Below, piece by piece: positions 44,703 to 58,200 of a stretch of 64,000 nt of DNA. A program made the translations under genes and the position numbers. Position 1 is the first letter of the stretch. Every line of letters begins with the position of its first letter. The notes under the pieces are model-generated. The model saw nothing but the letters and a program-made list of their open reading frames with translations, made no database searches and was not told where the DNA came from. Origin of the DNA: Sporodiniella umbellata (Eukaryota > Mucoromycota > Mucoromycetes > Mucorales > Rhizopodaceae); contig JAIXMR010000001.1 in NCBI GenBank assembly GCA_025677835.1, positions 682,001 to 746,000 of the forward strand, in the 5' to 3' direction.

Positions 44703-47700
44703 TTAAGACCATGACTTCTTATTGTTTGACGAACTCTGAGTATAGTTTGGACTGGTGGGGCTATAACTAGGACTTGTAGGACTGTAGCTAGGACTGGTGG
44801 GACTATAGCTTGGTGAAGTAGGGCTATAGCTAGGACTGGTGGGACTATAGCTTGGTGAAGTAGGGCTATAACTAGGACTGGTGGGACTATAACTAGGACT
44901 AGTGGGGCTGTAGCTAGGACTAGTAGGGCTGTAGCTAGGACTGGTGGGACTATAACTAGGACTAGTGGGGCTGTAGCTTGGTGAAGTAGGGCTGTAGCTA
45001 GGACTGGTGGGACTATAGCTAGGACTAGTAGGACTATAGCTTGGTGAAGTAGGGCTATAACTAGGACTTGTAGGACTATAGCTAGGACTAGTGGGGCTAT
45101 AGCTTGGTGAAGTAGGGCTATAGCTAGGACTAGTGGGGCTATAGCTTGGTGAAGTAGGGCTATAACTAGGACTTGTAGGACTATAGCTTGGTGAAGTAGG
45201 GCTGTAGCTAGGACTAGTAGGGCTGTAGCTGGGACTGGTGGGACTGTAGCTAGGACTTGTAGGCGAATAGCTGGGGCTGGTAGGGGAGTAACCAGGAGAA
45301 GCAGCGTATGTTGGACTAGATGGTGAATAGCCTGGTGAAGTGGGCGAGTATCCTGGGCTTTGTGCATAGGGACTTAAATCACCACGCCATGGGCTAGTAA
45401 TACCTGCAGCACCGGTGTTACCCATAGGAGAGAACATAGGCTCTGAAGGTGAATTGGGGTGGGAGAAGTCTGCCCAATCTGGAGAGCGGGTATCATATGG
45501 GGTAGCCATACCAGGCGTCATGTAACCAGGACCAGGTGTAGCAAAGCCAGCTACGTCGCCTGTCACACCCATTTGTAAGTTTTGTCGGTGGTCTTGAGGA
45601 ACTTGTTGTAACAGTTCTTCGTCTAAAACAACAGCAAATTCACCAGTACCGAGAGGGGCTATTTGTCCCAACATAATGTTTTCTGCAACACCTCTGCAAT
45701 CATCAAGCTCACCAACAGCTGCAGCCTCCATCAAAATTTCCACTGTTTCTTCGAAAGAACATCTCATCAAAGCACCAGTTTCAGCGCGGTTGATGCCATG
45801 ACGAGTGATGGCCATGAGGTGACCGCGGTTAGTCATAACATCACAAAGAAGAGCCAAGTGACGGTAGTTGACATAAGAACCATCAAATTCAATAACGTTA
45901 CGCAGTTCCTTGAGAAGTGCCTTACGGGTAGCTTCAATACCAAGCACTTCCATAATTTCAACAGTATTGTTGGAATACGTTCTTGTTTCATCAACTCCCT
46001 CTTGACACATAACTTCTTGCAAGTTAGTACCATCTGTATCCAAACCCCATTCAGTGGTCGTTTCAAAGCTTCCTTTATCATTGAGAACTGTGTTCTTTCG
46101 CTCCACAATATACACCTTTTTGATGCCAGGTATACCGCAAAGGTTGATGGAGCTCAGCATACTAGATTCCAATTTACGAAGGAAGGTGTCTTCTTCTGCT
46201 TTGTTTTCTTCATCTCCCTCAGACATCTTGGCATTTTCGTCCAACATTACTCTACAACGAATTACTTGTTTTTCAGAGTTATCGTCACTACCCATAACGT
46301 GGAGATCGTGTTTGAATTCTTCAGATATCTTTTGGACAACTTCAGTAACATTGATGCCTTTGTCAACCATCATAGCACGGTTTAATTCAAGACGAAGCAG
46401 CCAAGGCGAAACACGGGTAATCCAAGGTGAATTATCGTCTTCAAGTGAATAGTATGTATCTACAAACTCATTGTCTTCTGCAATAACTGTCTGTCGTGGA
46501 TCAGGATCGTAGTAAATTTCAGCTACCGAAGTGAGCTTTTGGAGTGTGGTGTGTTCAAGTTTGACTTGAATTTCCTTAGCTAATTCAATATTGCGAGATC
46601 TTTCAGCGTTTAACCAAACTTCTAGACGGGGTGTCTTGATGTTTTTCGCTACGTTGATGATTTCCTTCAAACGTGGTACACCAAGTGTTACATTTTTACT
46701 GGAAACACCAGCATAATGGAAAGTGTTCAGTGTCATTTGTGTGGCTGGTTCACCAATAGATTGAGCAGCAATGGTACCAACCATTTCGCCAGGTGCAACT
46801 ACAGATTGCAAAAAGCGAGACTCAATTTCTCCAAGAATCCTAAATGTGATAATTATTTTCAATACCCCTTTTTTTTTTTTTTTTTTTTACAAAATAAAGC
46901 TTGCTTACCAGTCAAATGCCTGGGAGGTCAAGTGGTATTCTTCAATCACTCGCTTTGTAGCAAAGGTTGATCGAAGTAAGATGCCAAACAACATTGTAGC
47001 ATTTTTTTGGGTTTCGGCAGAAATTTTGTCTTTACCGCGTACAACATGTAAGCGCCCAACAATACCGCTAAGACCCTCAATAATCTGTAATGGATGAATA
47101 TCGGAGGGTTTTCTAGGATCAATGTGGAAAATTTGCAAAGCGTTTGTAATCAGTCTAGAGAGATTGACAGGAAGTGGCCATTTATCTTCACCAGTCTTGA
47201 AAATCTTAGTCTGCAGCTTTTTACGATCTCTCACTAATTGAGCAAACTCTCGTTCCATAAACAACTGTGCTTCTTCGCTACCCTCGATTTTTTGACGAAC
47301 AGCGAAGCTCAAGCATCCCTTTTTGAAGCCGCCTCTCATTACATCTACTTTGTAGCGTTTTTCGAACTCTGTGTAGCTGCATCGAATTGAATGGAATTTT
47401 TGTGACTCCACTGTTCCAGCGTCCATACCATCTTCACCATAACAGAACTCAATGATATCACCAAGAGAATTTCGTACAGTGCCGTCGTATTTTACCATTA
47501 CATCTTCTAACGCCTTTACTAAACGACGTTGAATGTAACCAGTTTCTGCAGTCTTGACAGCTGTATCAATGAGACCTTCACGACCACCCATCGCGTGAAA
47601 GAAAAATTCGGTAGGTGTCAAACCTCTCAAATAAGAATTTTCTACGAAGCCACGACTTTCAGGGCTATGATCATCTTTAGAAAAATGAGGCAAGGTACGG

Positions 47701-50449
47701 AATTTAAAACCGTAAGGAATACGTTTGCCTTCCACGTTTTGTTGACCGACACAGGCAGACATTTGGGAGACGTTAATGAAGGAACCTTTCGATCCAGCAA
47801 TAACCATTTGCTTTACATTGTTGTCCTCCTTCATACTGTTTTGAGCCATTTTACCAGCATCATCACGAGCCTTATTCAATGTTTGATTGACCTTTGCTTC
47901 AAATGATTCTCTAAGTGTCATACCAGGTTGTACTTCCAGCTTATCCTGCTGGGCAGTAATAATTACTTCTTGTACACGCTGTTTAGCCTGAGAAATGATA
48001 TTTGTAATTGTTTCCATAGAGACTTTGTCGGCAATTGTATCACCAATACCAATACTGAAGCCGTTCTGAAGCAACCAGTAATTGACAACACGTTGAGTAC
48101 CACTTAAGAAATCCTTGGCTGCTTCTGAGCCTAACTCGTTCATAATTGTGTGTACAATACCACCGTTAGAGGTACCTACAGTTTTCTTGCACACAATGCC
48201 ACAAAGTACTTCACCATTTTCAATTATAACACGTGTATCACCAGGTGAGATCAAGGTTGTCTCCCCATCAGGATGTGTGGAATGGAAGGTTTGACAATTG
48301 ATACCGGCGGGGATAACCATAGAAAGAATTTGTTTACCACTCCATAAAGGTTTAGGTTTGAGAATGGCAGGAGGGGGTATATATCCGTCCCAAGATGGAA
48401 CCCACATTACGATATTCATTACCAAATCTTTGGATAAAAAGCAATCTCTGAGTGTAAACTTACGAATACCACAGAGAGTATCTTGAACGATACCCATAAC
48501 GGGTTTGTTTGACTGAGGGGAAACGATTTGTTTAGGAACCATACAAATTTCTGTTATTTCAGCTCGAGTTTCCAAAGACTGAGGAACGTGAAGATTCATT
48601 TCATCCCCATCAAAATCAGCGTTATAGGGCGATGTTACAGACAAGTTAAGACGGAAAGTAGAATAGGGCATCACTTTAACACGATGACCCATCATGGACA
48701 TTTTGTGCAATGAGGGCTGACGGTTAAAAATTACTACATCGTCATCATTGATATGTCGTTCAACTCGGTAACCATATTGCAGAGGGATTTCTCCTGCTCG
48801 TTTACGATAACGCAAATCAATACGCTCTCCGTTATCACGAAGAACATATTTAGCACCAGGATGTTCTAAAGGACCATTACGAACCAACTGCTGCAACTTG
48901 TCGATATTATATGGAGTAACAATTTCAGGATATGTCAAGTTACGAGCAATACTACGAGGTACACCGACCTGGTCAAGGGCGAGATTGGGGTCTCCGGTAA
49001 TAACTGTACGAGCAGAGAAATCCACTCGCTTACCCATAAGGTTGCCACGAAGACGGCCTTCTTTGCCCTTAAGACGAGCACGGATAGACTTAAGCTATAT
49101 AATAAAAAAGGCAAATAGTCAATTAAGCAATTGCATATAAACATTAAGTGTTAATACTTACAGGTCTTCCGGATTTTTGCAACGCCTGTGGTTGACCAGC
49201 AATATCGTTGTCCATATATGTGGCAATATGAAATTGTAACAATTGCTCAAATTCAGTAACAACGTGAACCGGTGCACCTTCTGATTCACAGCGTTTGACG
49301 TTTGCATTTGCTTTCAAAATATCTGAAAGTTTGTGCGTCAAATCGTCTTCACCTTTACTAGTACCATCCATCTGAATAGAGGGACGCACTTGAGGAGGGG
49401 GTACAGGTAGCACAGTTAACATCATCCACTCAGGTCGTGCAAACTCTTCAGACAAGCCCATATCTCTGATATCTTGATCTGGAATGTTTTTCAAGATTTG
49501 CATAACTTTGCTTGCAGTCAAAATTTGCTTGCCTTCATTTCCAGAATCCTAGAAATAATAGGTTTAATACATTTGTTTTAAGTAAAATTCTAATATATTG
49601 TACATCTCCAGCGCTGGCACGGAATTGGGCGTATAACTTCAGACCGTCTTTACGGATAAGGGGTTGTTTATAACCACAGCCTCCATGGTTGGTCTTACGT
49701 TTACCACTGTTGAATTCTTCTTTGCCATCTAAGCCTTCCTCTTCATCTCCACCTTCACAGGTCATTTTGGTTTTAGCAATATCCCACACTGCGTTGAGCT
49801 TCACTTTTTTGTCATTGATTCTTTTAGCTCTCTCAAAGCGTGGATTTGACTAATGGGCAGTTTTAGTAAACAACATGTGTATGTATGTGTGTAGCGGCAC
49901 TCTCTTATATTTACCTGATCAACTTTAAGTTTAGAGCAATGAAAACAAACACATTCCAAGATCTTTTTGACTTTAGTCAAGAAACCTAATGCACCGCAGT
50001 TGATCAGTAAGTACAGGTATTCATAAAGAAAAACAAAATACAACGCATTACCAATATGATAGACAGGTTTGGCCAGTTCAATATGCCCAAAATGTCCCGG
50101 ACATTCGGCCATACCTTCACCACAAGTTTGACACTTGTAATTACGATCTATGGTACCTAATCGGGGGTCTAGTAAACCACCGTTTTTAGGCTTTTGAGTA
50201 GTCTCTTCATATAGTTCTGGAAACTCAATTTTGGCTACAGACATGGCTTTCTGTTTTCATATGTTTGTTTTGTATGTGTGTGTGTGTTTTTTCAATCAAG
50301 AAAAAATTACATATATATAACAGTTAGGTTTAGAGTATATATGATTTCTCCTAACGCATTACAATTTCTTCGGGAGAAAGGATGCCAAATTGAACGGCCT
50401 CAACACGTCGAAGCGGTGCAGATGAAAAAGTAAACGGATGTCCACTCAT
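44703..50449 (-). CDS. RPB1: DNA-directed RNA polymerase II largest subunit RPB1
   Basis: RPB1 forms the catalytic core of Pol II. The true start is the ATG at 50449. Exon 1 (50449-50363, 29 codons) encodes [20 protein letters not shown] and ends SPEEI. It splices to [16 protein letters not shown], the conserved RPB1 N-terminus. The zinc-binding clamp has [20 protein letters not shown]. The active site [12 protein letters not shown] is in the exon 49037-46905, which also holds the bridge-helix and trigger-loop regions. The last exon (46862-44703) encodes the rest of the core and the CTD. There are about six introns and about 1,800 residues, normal for the family. The CTD has degenerate heptads and then 26 uninterrupted ones, followed by [13 protein letters not shown]. 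The gene appears intact. Its strong conservation makes it a good phylogenetic marker for placing the organism. Confidence 0.97.
44745..45290 (-). repeat. Tandem 21-bp repeats encoding 26 CTD heptads
   Basis: On the minus strand each 21-bp unit encodes YSPTSPS; the last one is YSPTSPN. 546 bp makes 26 units. Two main nucleotide versions alternate in blocks, one of the TCCCACCAGTCCTAGC kind and one of the AGCCCTACTTCACCAAGC kind. This suggests spread by unequal exchange or gene conversion. Confidence 0.93.
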
Positions 50450-51780
50450 GCTTTTTTTTTTTTTGCTGTTATTTTTCTTTTTTAAGTTGTTTTTTGTTTT
50501 TGATAATGAAGGTAGTGTTTAGAAGATGGGGTGCGAATGTTTTTTTTTTTTTTTTGTCTATTGATTGTCTTCTACTTCGTTAAAAAAAACTGAATAAATA
50601 AGAAGAATGTTTGAATAACAATGAAGAGGATGCGAAGAAACTAGTTCACTGCACGCAAAAAAAAAAAAAAAAAAAAAAAAGAAAAAAAAAGGTTGGAAAA
50701 AAAAAAGAAAAAAAGAAAATAAAAAAACTTGTAAAAGGAACACGCCGCAGTTTTATAGCGCATCACCTCATCTCTACTATTTTAACTACGGAGTTTGAAA
50801 ACACAATAGTACGTCTCCTTATTCAGACTTTTAAAGTAAGCTATAGAATCTCAAAATATTCTACTTTGATCGCTTTAAAAGAATACATTTCTATTTTTTT
50901 GCTTTAAGAGTGCTGAGCTGCGGCACAGTATGTTTTTGATTTTAGAATTTGTGTCAAATTTGACAAATCAAAATGTCGATGTTTGATTTATTGCCTTTTT
51001 TAGTCGAACCAAAGGAAAATTTAGAACAAACTACAGAGTTTTGTGGTGAAATAGTCGACTTAAAAGGTTCTCTGTGACAAAATTGCTTCTCTAACATGAT
51101 TCTCAATAGAAAAGAAGGCTTAAAAGCTCTTCGCAATATAGGTTTGGGTATTTGTCTCCATCGTTTCTGTGAGATCTGTGTGGCTTTTTTCTTAGTAGCC
51201 GCGTACCGTATGAAATATAGTGCCACATAGCTCTCCAAAATGACAGCTTTGATTAACCAGAAGCCACTGGTTCAAGCCAATTCCCATCATTTTGGAGATG
51301 TCATTACAGCTGTGAACATCTTGATCAGACTCTTCAAGAGTTTTCATAAAAATACCTTTTTCAAATGTTCTAAAAAGGAAAAGGGGCTTTAGTGGGTAAC
51401 TTGGTTGGTCAAAAAGTCTGACATCCTCTCCGTTTAAAAATAGGTAAGCCAAACCTCAACAAGGCACTTGTTCATATTTAGCACGACTAACAGATAAATA
51501 CATTTAACGCGGAACTAAAAACACCACTTCAATTGAAACTCAAAGTAATAGATTTTATGCAAATTCTTAGCTTAGAGTTTTATATTCAAGAGCAGAGAAG
51601 GATATTTTGACGTAAGAGTGGATAAAGAGCAAATAAAGCTCCTTCGTAAAGCCTAACATCCTGGTAGTACATCACACGTCATGAGTAGATATCTATAAAC
51701 CGTTTCTTTTTATTTTATTTTTTTATATTTTTTTTTTGGCTTTGTTCTTTTTTTTTCTGTTTTTGCTCTTGTTTTAACCA
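50450..51780. other. Divergent region between RPB1 and a transporter gene
   Basis: The RPB1 side has T/A homopolymers (A-run 50658-50680). Minus-strand frames at 50954-51238 and 51192-51452 overlap in different frames. Their translations look somewhat protein-like but match no family I know, so they may be remnants of a decayed gene. The transporter side (51700-51780) is T-rich before its ATG. Confidence 0.4.
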
Positions 51781-54013
51781 ATGAGACAAGATCAGCAGAT
51801 AGAATCGCCAACCATTGCAGAGGAAGAGCAACCAATGCTTGATGAACACAATCAAGAGCTATACATTTCCGAAGCTCCTGGAAAGGGCTCCCCTTTGATA
51901 AAAGGACCCAACACTACAATACAGATTATCTTTTTGACAATATGCTTGGCTGGGTAGAGTTAATACAAACGCACAAAATGATTCGCTCATTGTTATTTTT
52001 TTTATTACTTTTGTAAAGTCTTCAGTTTACTTGTAAGAAAGCAAATTTGTAAAAATAACAACCTGCTCATTTCATTTCTCGTGACAGGGACTGTTGAAAT
52101 GGCTTACGGTAAGGAACAGAAACACTTGGGTAGTTTTATTTGACGACTCTGTTGTAGGTACACCGTATCTATTGTCTCTAGGGTTAACAAAGTCCTATAT
52201 GTCTCTTGTATGGATAGCAGGTCCATTGTCTGGTAAACGAAAGCATATTGACGTACCAGAAAACTAATCGAAAAAAAGGGTTGGTTATGCAGCCAGTAGT
52301 AGGCGTCATATCTGATGGATGCTCATCAAGATGGGGCAGACGAAGACCCTTCTTGATTGGAGGCAGCTTTATGGTGATCGTTAGTTTACTTATTATAGGT
52401 TGGACAAGGGAAATTGCATATTTGTTCACACAGTCAGAGCAAGGAGATACCGTAGGTTTATTTCAATACGATATAACATAACACTACTTATATTGGTATT
52501 TAGTTTAAAGCTGTTTCAATTTTCATTGCCATTGCTTCAATATACATTCTTGATTTTAGCATAAACTGTGGTAAAACATTTATAGGTTCAATTGACCATA
52601 GTGTATATCTAAACAAGTTTTTAGTACAAGCTTCATGTAGGGCCTTGATTGTTGATTCTCTTCCACCATCTCAGCAAGGAAACGCAACGGCTTGGGCAGG
52701 CAGAATGATAGGACTGGGAAGTGTCGCCGGATATTTTATGTAAAGAAAAAAAGCATGACGCTCACTTCATATTTTCTAACTTTTTTTTAAAAAAATATAG
52801 GGGGTATGTTGATCTTGTGAAGTATTTGTGGTTTTTGGGAGATACGCAACTGAAAGTGCTATGTGTTTTGGCCACCCTCATACTTTTGTTGGGTAACCTT
52901 ATTACGTGCTACACCGTGAGGGAAAAAACTGTAGACACTTCCTCTGGGTATGTACAAAGATATATACTTACAAAGACCTTTACGATTCTATGGCGACTTA
53001 CTCAAATATTCAACAGGCAAACTAGGAAAAGGTCCCCTTTCCGACTATTTGGTGATATCTTTAAAAACATATGGAACTTACCGACACCTATTCAGCGGAT
53101 TTGCAACGTTCAGTTTTTTGCCTGGATTGGATGGTTTCCTTTTTTATTTTACTCAACGACATGGGTAGCAGAAATATACACTAATTCCATGTTGGAAGGC
53201 GCCAACCCTCCCAAAGATCCGGTTGGTCAAGCGACGCGAGCTGGGTCATTTGCGTTTCTTGTTTATTCCCTAGTTTCTCTCTTTTCTTCTTTTTTCATCC
53301 CAATTATCGTACACTCATCAGATGAGAGTGAAAGCCAGCGTATTCTTAGATTACCCTATGGAACCAAGCTAAACATCAGCTTTCTAAACTACCTCAAAAT
53401 GCCCTTTTTAACTCTACCCATTTCCTGGACAATTAGCCATTTCATATTTAGCGTGTGCATGCTTTCTACATTTTTTGTCAATAATGTTACCTCAGCTGCA
53501 GTTGTCATCGGTTTATGTGGCATAAGCTGGGCAGTAACAATGTGGGCGCCATTTTCTCTTATAGGAGAGTATATCTCGGCCCAAGAAGCTGCAAAAGAGC
53601 CGAAAAACCCAGCACTCGCCAACTTGCGTATAACAGAGTCGCGCGTCAGTCTCAGTTTAGCTAGAAGCGGGGTAGAGTCAAGTATATACCAACCGGTTAT
53701 GACTACTGACGATGAGGAGGAGGAAGATATCGAAATGGTCGGGACTAAAGAGTCACATCGAACAGGAGGGTCCAACGGAGAAAATAGTGACAAAGAAAGG
53801 CCACCAGCTGCTGGGGTACTTTTGGGGATTCACAATATGTATATAGTCTTACCGCAATTCCTTGTTACCTTTTTTAGTAGTATTGTCTTTAAGCTTCTAG
53901 AAGGCGACGAAAATGATGAAACATCTATAGACACAATAGGTATAGTTTTAAGGGTTGGTGCAGTTATGGCCGCCGTTGCAGGTTTTCTTAGTTTGAAAAT
54001 TGGAAGACCTTAA
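51781..54013 (+). CDS. Sucrose/glucoside-type proton symporter (MFS, GPH-like)
   Basis: This is a membrane transporter of the sucrose-transporter family (plant SUC/SUT, fission-yeast Sut1), which imports alpha-glucosides with protons. It has about eight exons. Small exons encode GLQFTWTVEMAYGTPYLLSLG, the TM1-loop signature. SGLVMQPVVGVISDG and SRWGRRRPFL follow, the typical R-x-G-R-R-R-P loop motif between TM2 and TM3. Then QASCRALIVDSLPPSQQ, GNATAWAGRM and IGLGSVAGYF lead into TM6. The main exon 52801-54013 has the central loop and the C-terminal TMs (WIGWFPFLFYSTTWVAEIY, ITMWAPFSLIGEYI-like). A long acidic loop (TTDDEEEEDIEMVG) lies between the last TM segments. Twelve TM segments are expected. 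Substrate cannot be set from sequence. Border exons 52081-52270 were joined by hand. Confidence 0.88.
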
Positions 54014-54657
54014 CTGCTTTTATGGAAAAGAAAATACCCAAATGGCCTTTGTCAAAAAAAAAAAAAAAAAAAAAAAACATGTACCCTGCATTAAATAAAT
54101 TCTATTACCTAACAATCCTCTGCATACTGAGTAGCAATTTTTTCTGTGCGTGTTTTTTCAGAGATACTTAACGCTCTTTAGATTCAGTTACGGTAAAGTA
54201 GTGTACCTGAAATGATCTCTGAAATTTCTAATTATACCAAAGTTAGATTCGGTTTTTAGTTGCCCTATACTCTGAGGATCTTTCCTTATAGAATCAAGGT
54301 AAAAACCTTAGTTTTTTTCTTGGAATTGATGCACACGAAGCTGATAAACATAACTTGTGCATCTGACATATAGTCCAAGTCTTGACAGCTTTAGAGCATT
54401 TTTCTTTGCGACATATTGGTGGCAATATCTTTTTTTTTTTTTTTTTGGAAATCTAAACAACTATTATGTAACTGAAAACTTAGTGCAGTCGAAAAAAATT
54501 GCCTTTCCTCTTTCTTTTCCTGAAGCTGACTAGAAAGCATTGTTTCGGGCTAGTAGATGTGTAAAATCACATGATTTACATGTCTGCATATTAATCCTGG
54601 AGGGTTATTTTTCTCTTTTTTCCTTTTTGTTTCTCTCAAAAAAGAGGCAAAAACAGA
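54014..54657. other. Intergenic region between transporter and LITAF gene
   Basis: The 3' end of the transporter includes an A-run at 54054-54077. A T-run lies at 54429-54446. No coding signal was recognised. Confidence 0.45.
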
Positions 54658-55146
54658 ATGGCTAGCAATTTCCAAAACAACATGAACCCTCATTTTGAAC
54701 AGACAAGCACACCTTTTGTATACCCAAACTCTCCATACGTAACTAGAGATAATTTACCAAGCTATGGGCAGGCCACTATGAATATGCCAGAACCTTACCC
54801 TACCATGCCACAGGTGCCAAACTACGGCTCTTTAGTACAGCCAACGCCCCCACCAGACATCGTTCAAGCGTTTACTCTTAAAGAGAAACCAGCGGTCACT
54901 GAATGTTTCAGCTGTCATCGTCTTGTACAAACTGTAACCGACTATGAGTCAGGATTATGTACTGGTCTATCAGTGATACTTTTTTACATGATAGGGTGCC
55001 ACAATGGCGGGTGCCTATTACCTTTTATGTTTCCTTGGACGAAAAACATAACACACAGTTGCCCTGCTTGTCAAGAGAAAATTGCCACATTCAAAAGACT
55101 GGAGAGACATACACAGGTTCATCAGCCGATACCTGTAAATAACTAA
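54658..55146 (+). CDS. LITAF-domain membrane protein
   Basis: LITAF (PIG7/SIMPLE) proteins are monotopic zinc-binding proteins of endosome and lysosome membranes. The single exon encodes 162 residues. The N-terminal half is Pro/Tyr/Asn-rich (PNSPYVTRDNLPSYGQ), which in this family recruits trafficking partners through PPxY- or PSAP-like motifs. The LITAF domain has C-x2-C (CFSCHRLVQT) near residue 83, a hydrophobic membrane-inserting stretch (GLCTGLSVILFYMIGC) and the distal HSCPACQEKI. These are the two zinc knuckles C-x2-C and H-x-C-P-x-C. The start follows a purine-rich leader. It converges with the BRE4/FUSC gene, 151 bp apart. Confidence 0.88.
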   Translation: MASNFQNNMNPHFEQTSTPFVYPNSPYVTRDNLPSYGQATMNMPEPYPTMPQVPNYGSLVQPTPPPDIVQAFTLKEKPAVTECFSCHRLVQTVTDYESGLCTGLSVILFYMIGCHNGGCLLPFMFPWTKNITHSCPACQEKIATFKRLERHTQVHQPIPVNN

Positions 55147-55297
55147 GTAGAATAATAAACCCGATAACGATCGTTTTACAATGCTACAAATCAAAACCAC
55201 GAAACTTGTATTAAATAAGGCTCCCGGAATAACTTTTTGAACTCAAAAAGAAAAAAGTAAAGAAAAAAAAAAGACGGGGGAAGTTGATATTCATTTT

Positions 55298-58200
55298 TCA
55301 AACAAGTCTATTGTTTTGCTCTAAAGCTATCAAGCCAAATGACCTGGCCCATTGATCGTCCGGAACTAAGGAGCCAAAGAGTTCTTTCATTTGATGCCCA
55401 AGCTAATATAGGTGTTTTTTTTTTTAAGAAACGTATCATACACATTAGCTTTTTGTGTCCAATTACCTTGTCTAATTCTATAATAATGCTCTCCATAATT
55501 ACAACATAGGCGTAATAAACCATATAGCACTCGTCTTTAACTAAATCACTATCGATACTATCATTGTTTTTCTTCAAGTCTGTGGTTATTTTAGGTAGCT
55601 GTTGAAGCTTTAGCATTAACATCTCTCTTGCTTTTTCGGCAGGCGGTAAATAAGGAGGTAGGGGCGTTTTAAGTTGAAGCGCAGACGCCAGAAGATAAAA
55701 GTATAGCAAGACAGACCCTGCCATTTCCATTAGCTCTTGACTTGCAGGAAGCATCAGATCTTTTCTGACTTGTGTAGCCCAAACATCTTTCAAGATAACA
55801 ATTCGAATAGATAAAAACTTGTCCAGAATTGTTTGGCAGGATGTTAGCATAGCCTCATAGGTCTTTACAGGAAATGGTCCTTTCAGTCTAGGCTCGTTAG
55901 GAGCGTGCAAAAGCAAATCCTGAAGTTCAACCAAGCTGAATTGAAGAGATAACTCAACGTTTTGAAATTGATAGGAGCGGATCTCGTTTCGTCTAGCCAG
56001 CGCTTCGAGCTCCCAAACGGATGTTACTTTTCGGTCGTCGTTTTTTCTTATAGGTACTGCATCTTTGTAATCAGAATATTCGGAGACAAGCTGCTTATAG
56101 AGCCACGAGAGACGAATAAGGAAGTCGGAAAGACCTTTTCTCATTTCCTTTCTAGCTTCAAAAGGCCAAATGTATGTTGTAACAATTAAACCTGTATAAA
56201 GTAACAACATATTAGAAAAAAAAACACGCATTCTATGTATATATTTTCTTACCGATAATAACACCTGCTGACACAGTGGCGCATCTCATAATAGCGAGCT
56301 CAATAACGTCCACAACAAAATCTTCATTCTTATGATTGAACATAAATGGAACAATCAGATTGTACGCAAGCAAAGAGAATGTACCAAACCTTCCATGTTT
56401 GTGGTTCAAACTTACCCAAAAACATGGAACGGAGAATGCCCAGGTACAAAGCAATAGCAATGGTCCATCGTGAGGTAAAAACGAATAAAAAAGCACGGCA
56501 ACTACAGAGCCCAGCACAGAAGCCAGTACTCGAAGTATGGCTACCAAGTTTGTTCCTCCAACTGTAGGTGTCATAACAGCCATAACCTATTAAAAAAAAA
56601 GTCAACCAAAAATGTTCTACAAACGAGCTAAAAAGTTACAGTAATCAAAGTCCAGTCCATCTTTAGAGACTGAAAGTACTCTCGTGTCATAGGTAGAAAA
56701 GCCATAGAAGCTATAGAAACAGCAATCAGAGTAGATTTGAGAGCAAAGCGAACATCGTGGCTTCGGAACCAAGAAAAGAAACCCCATAAGCTCAAAAAAA
56801 ACTTTCGAATTTTTGTCTTTGGTTTTGGGGTATGAAGGGTATTGATTGTATTGTTGTTATTGGGTACGAAGCTGTCGGCATAATTCTTTTTTTTCTTTTG
56901 GAACATTAAAGGATGATTTTCGTCATTTTCATGTGGGTTATAAAAGCAGCAGCAAAGGAACCAAACTGTGGGTAAAACAAGCGTTAGAATTCTTCTTTTT
57001 TAGAAAAGCACCTTAGTACTTACATGGCGTGACAAAATAAGATTTAAAAAAACCCCAAACTCTATTGTGTGCTCTGCTTTGCTCTTCATAGTACCCATAG
57101 ACAGACTGCACGCATTCAACAAGTACCATTAGTTCTTTTGCAAACTCCAACAAACAAAATACAAAAAAGTAAACCAAAAAGACATCCTGAGCAGGAAACT
57201 GGTTCATCAAGTGGGACTGTAAATCCATCGGTTTGATTTCTGGTTGTTTTTTAGCCATTTTTCTTATCTTACGACGATACATTCTGGTCAAGGCTAGTTC
57301 CTGAGATTCTTCAAATAAATTGATAGCCATAATTAGATTCTGTTTTAATAGGTAAAAGCTAGGTGTACTATCATCTGTCTGGCAAGTAAACCGGCTTTGG
57401 AGATGTATGATTGTTTGTTTACAGGTATAAGCAAGCGACTTCATAGGTGGTCTAACAGTTTTTATAAATTCAACTAGTGGGCCTTCTTTATCATCCTCAC
57501 GCTCTTCATTTGGAAAACTTTTACTGCTCTCTCCATAAAAGGGGTTTTCTCTATGTTCATTGGAGTTTGCGCTATTCATCCTCGAGTGCCCAGAAGTTGA
57601 TTGTTCTTTTCTGAGCTCGTTTTCTATTTTCTTTCTTTGATCATCGGCCTTCACGTTATATGTCTTTTTTTGAGAAGAAAAAGGAGAATTCGAGCCATTT
57701 TCTTCAGTGTTGATCTCAACCGAACTTTGCTCTTGTATAGCTCCATACCTTTTGTGGTTGCCTGCACTACTTCCCATTTTTCTAACTTCAAACTGTAGAC
57801 CACAGCTACTTCGTAAACCGCCAATGTGTTGAGATAGTCTTTGTAAACTTGAAACGATAGCGTCATATCCGTCTGCATGTAACCAGATGTCTAGATTGTA
57901 AATTTCTTTTTTCGCATCGTAAAGAGAAGACTGTAAAGAGGTAAAACTAGTGCGATGTGAATCAATGGCGTTTTGTAAGTTTTCATTTGCGGTAAATTCT
58001 GGTAAATCTGCATCCAAAAGAAAAGTCTTTGTGAGAACCTTTAGAAGTATTTTAACCGCCATCAAAGTATCGTCTATGTCGGATCTATCTTTTTTTTTTA
58101 GCGATCTTTATCGATCTTGTTATGGTTGTTATTTTTCCCGTACCTTAGCTTTTTTGTAGCTGTCATTGGCCAAAAAACGCAGCACACGGCTACTGAAATG

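Noticed and set aside
44627..45367. 246-codon minus-strand frame rich in Leu, Ala, Val and His over the CTD region
   Set aside because: It is the alternative frame of the 21-bp CTD repeats of RPB1, so its low-complexity repeat is a shadow.
45663..46385. 240-codon plus-strand frame
   Set aside because: It is antisense to the conserved RPB1 core, which explains the open frame.
50954..51452. Overlapping minus-strand frames that look partly protein-like
   Set aside because: They lie in different frames, lack a plausible joining intron and match no family I recognise. A decayed gene is possible but not supportable.
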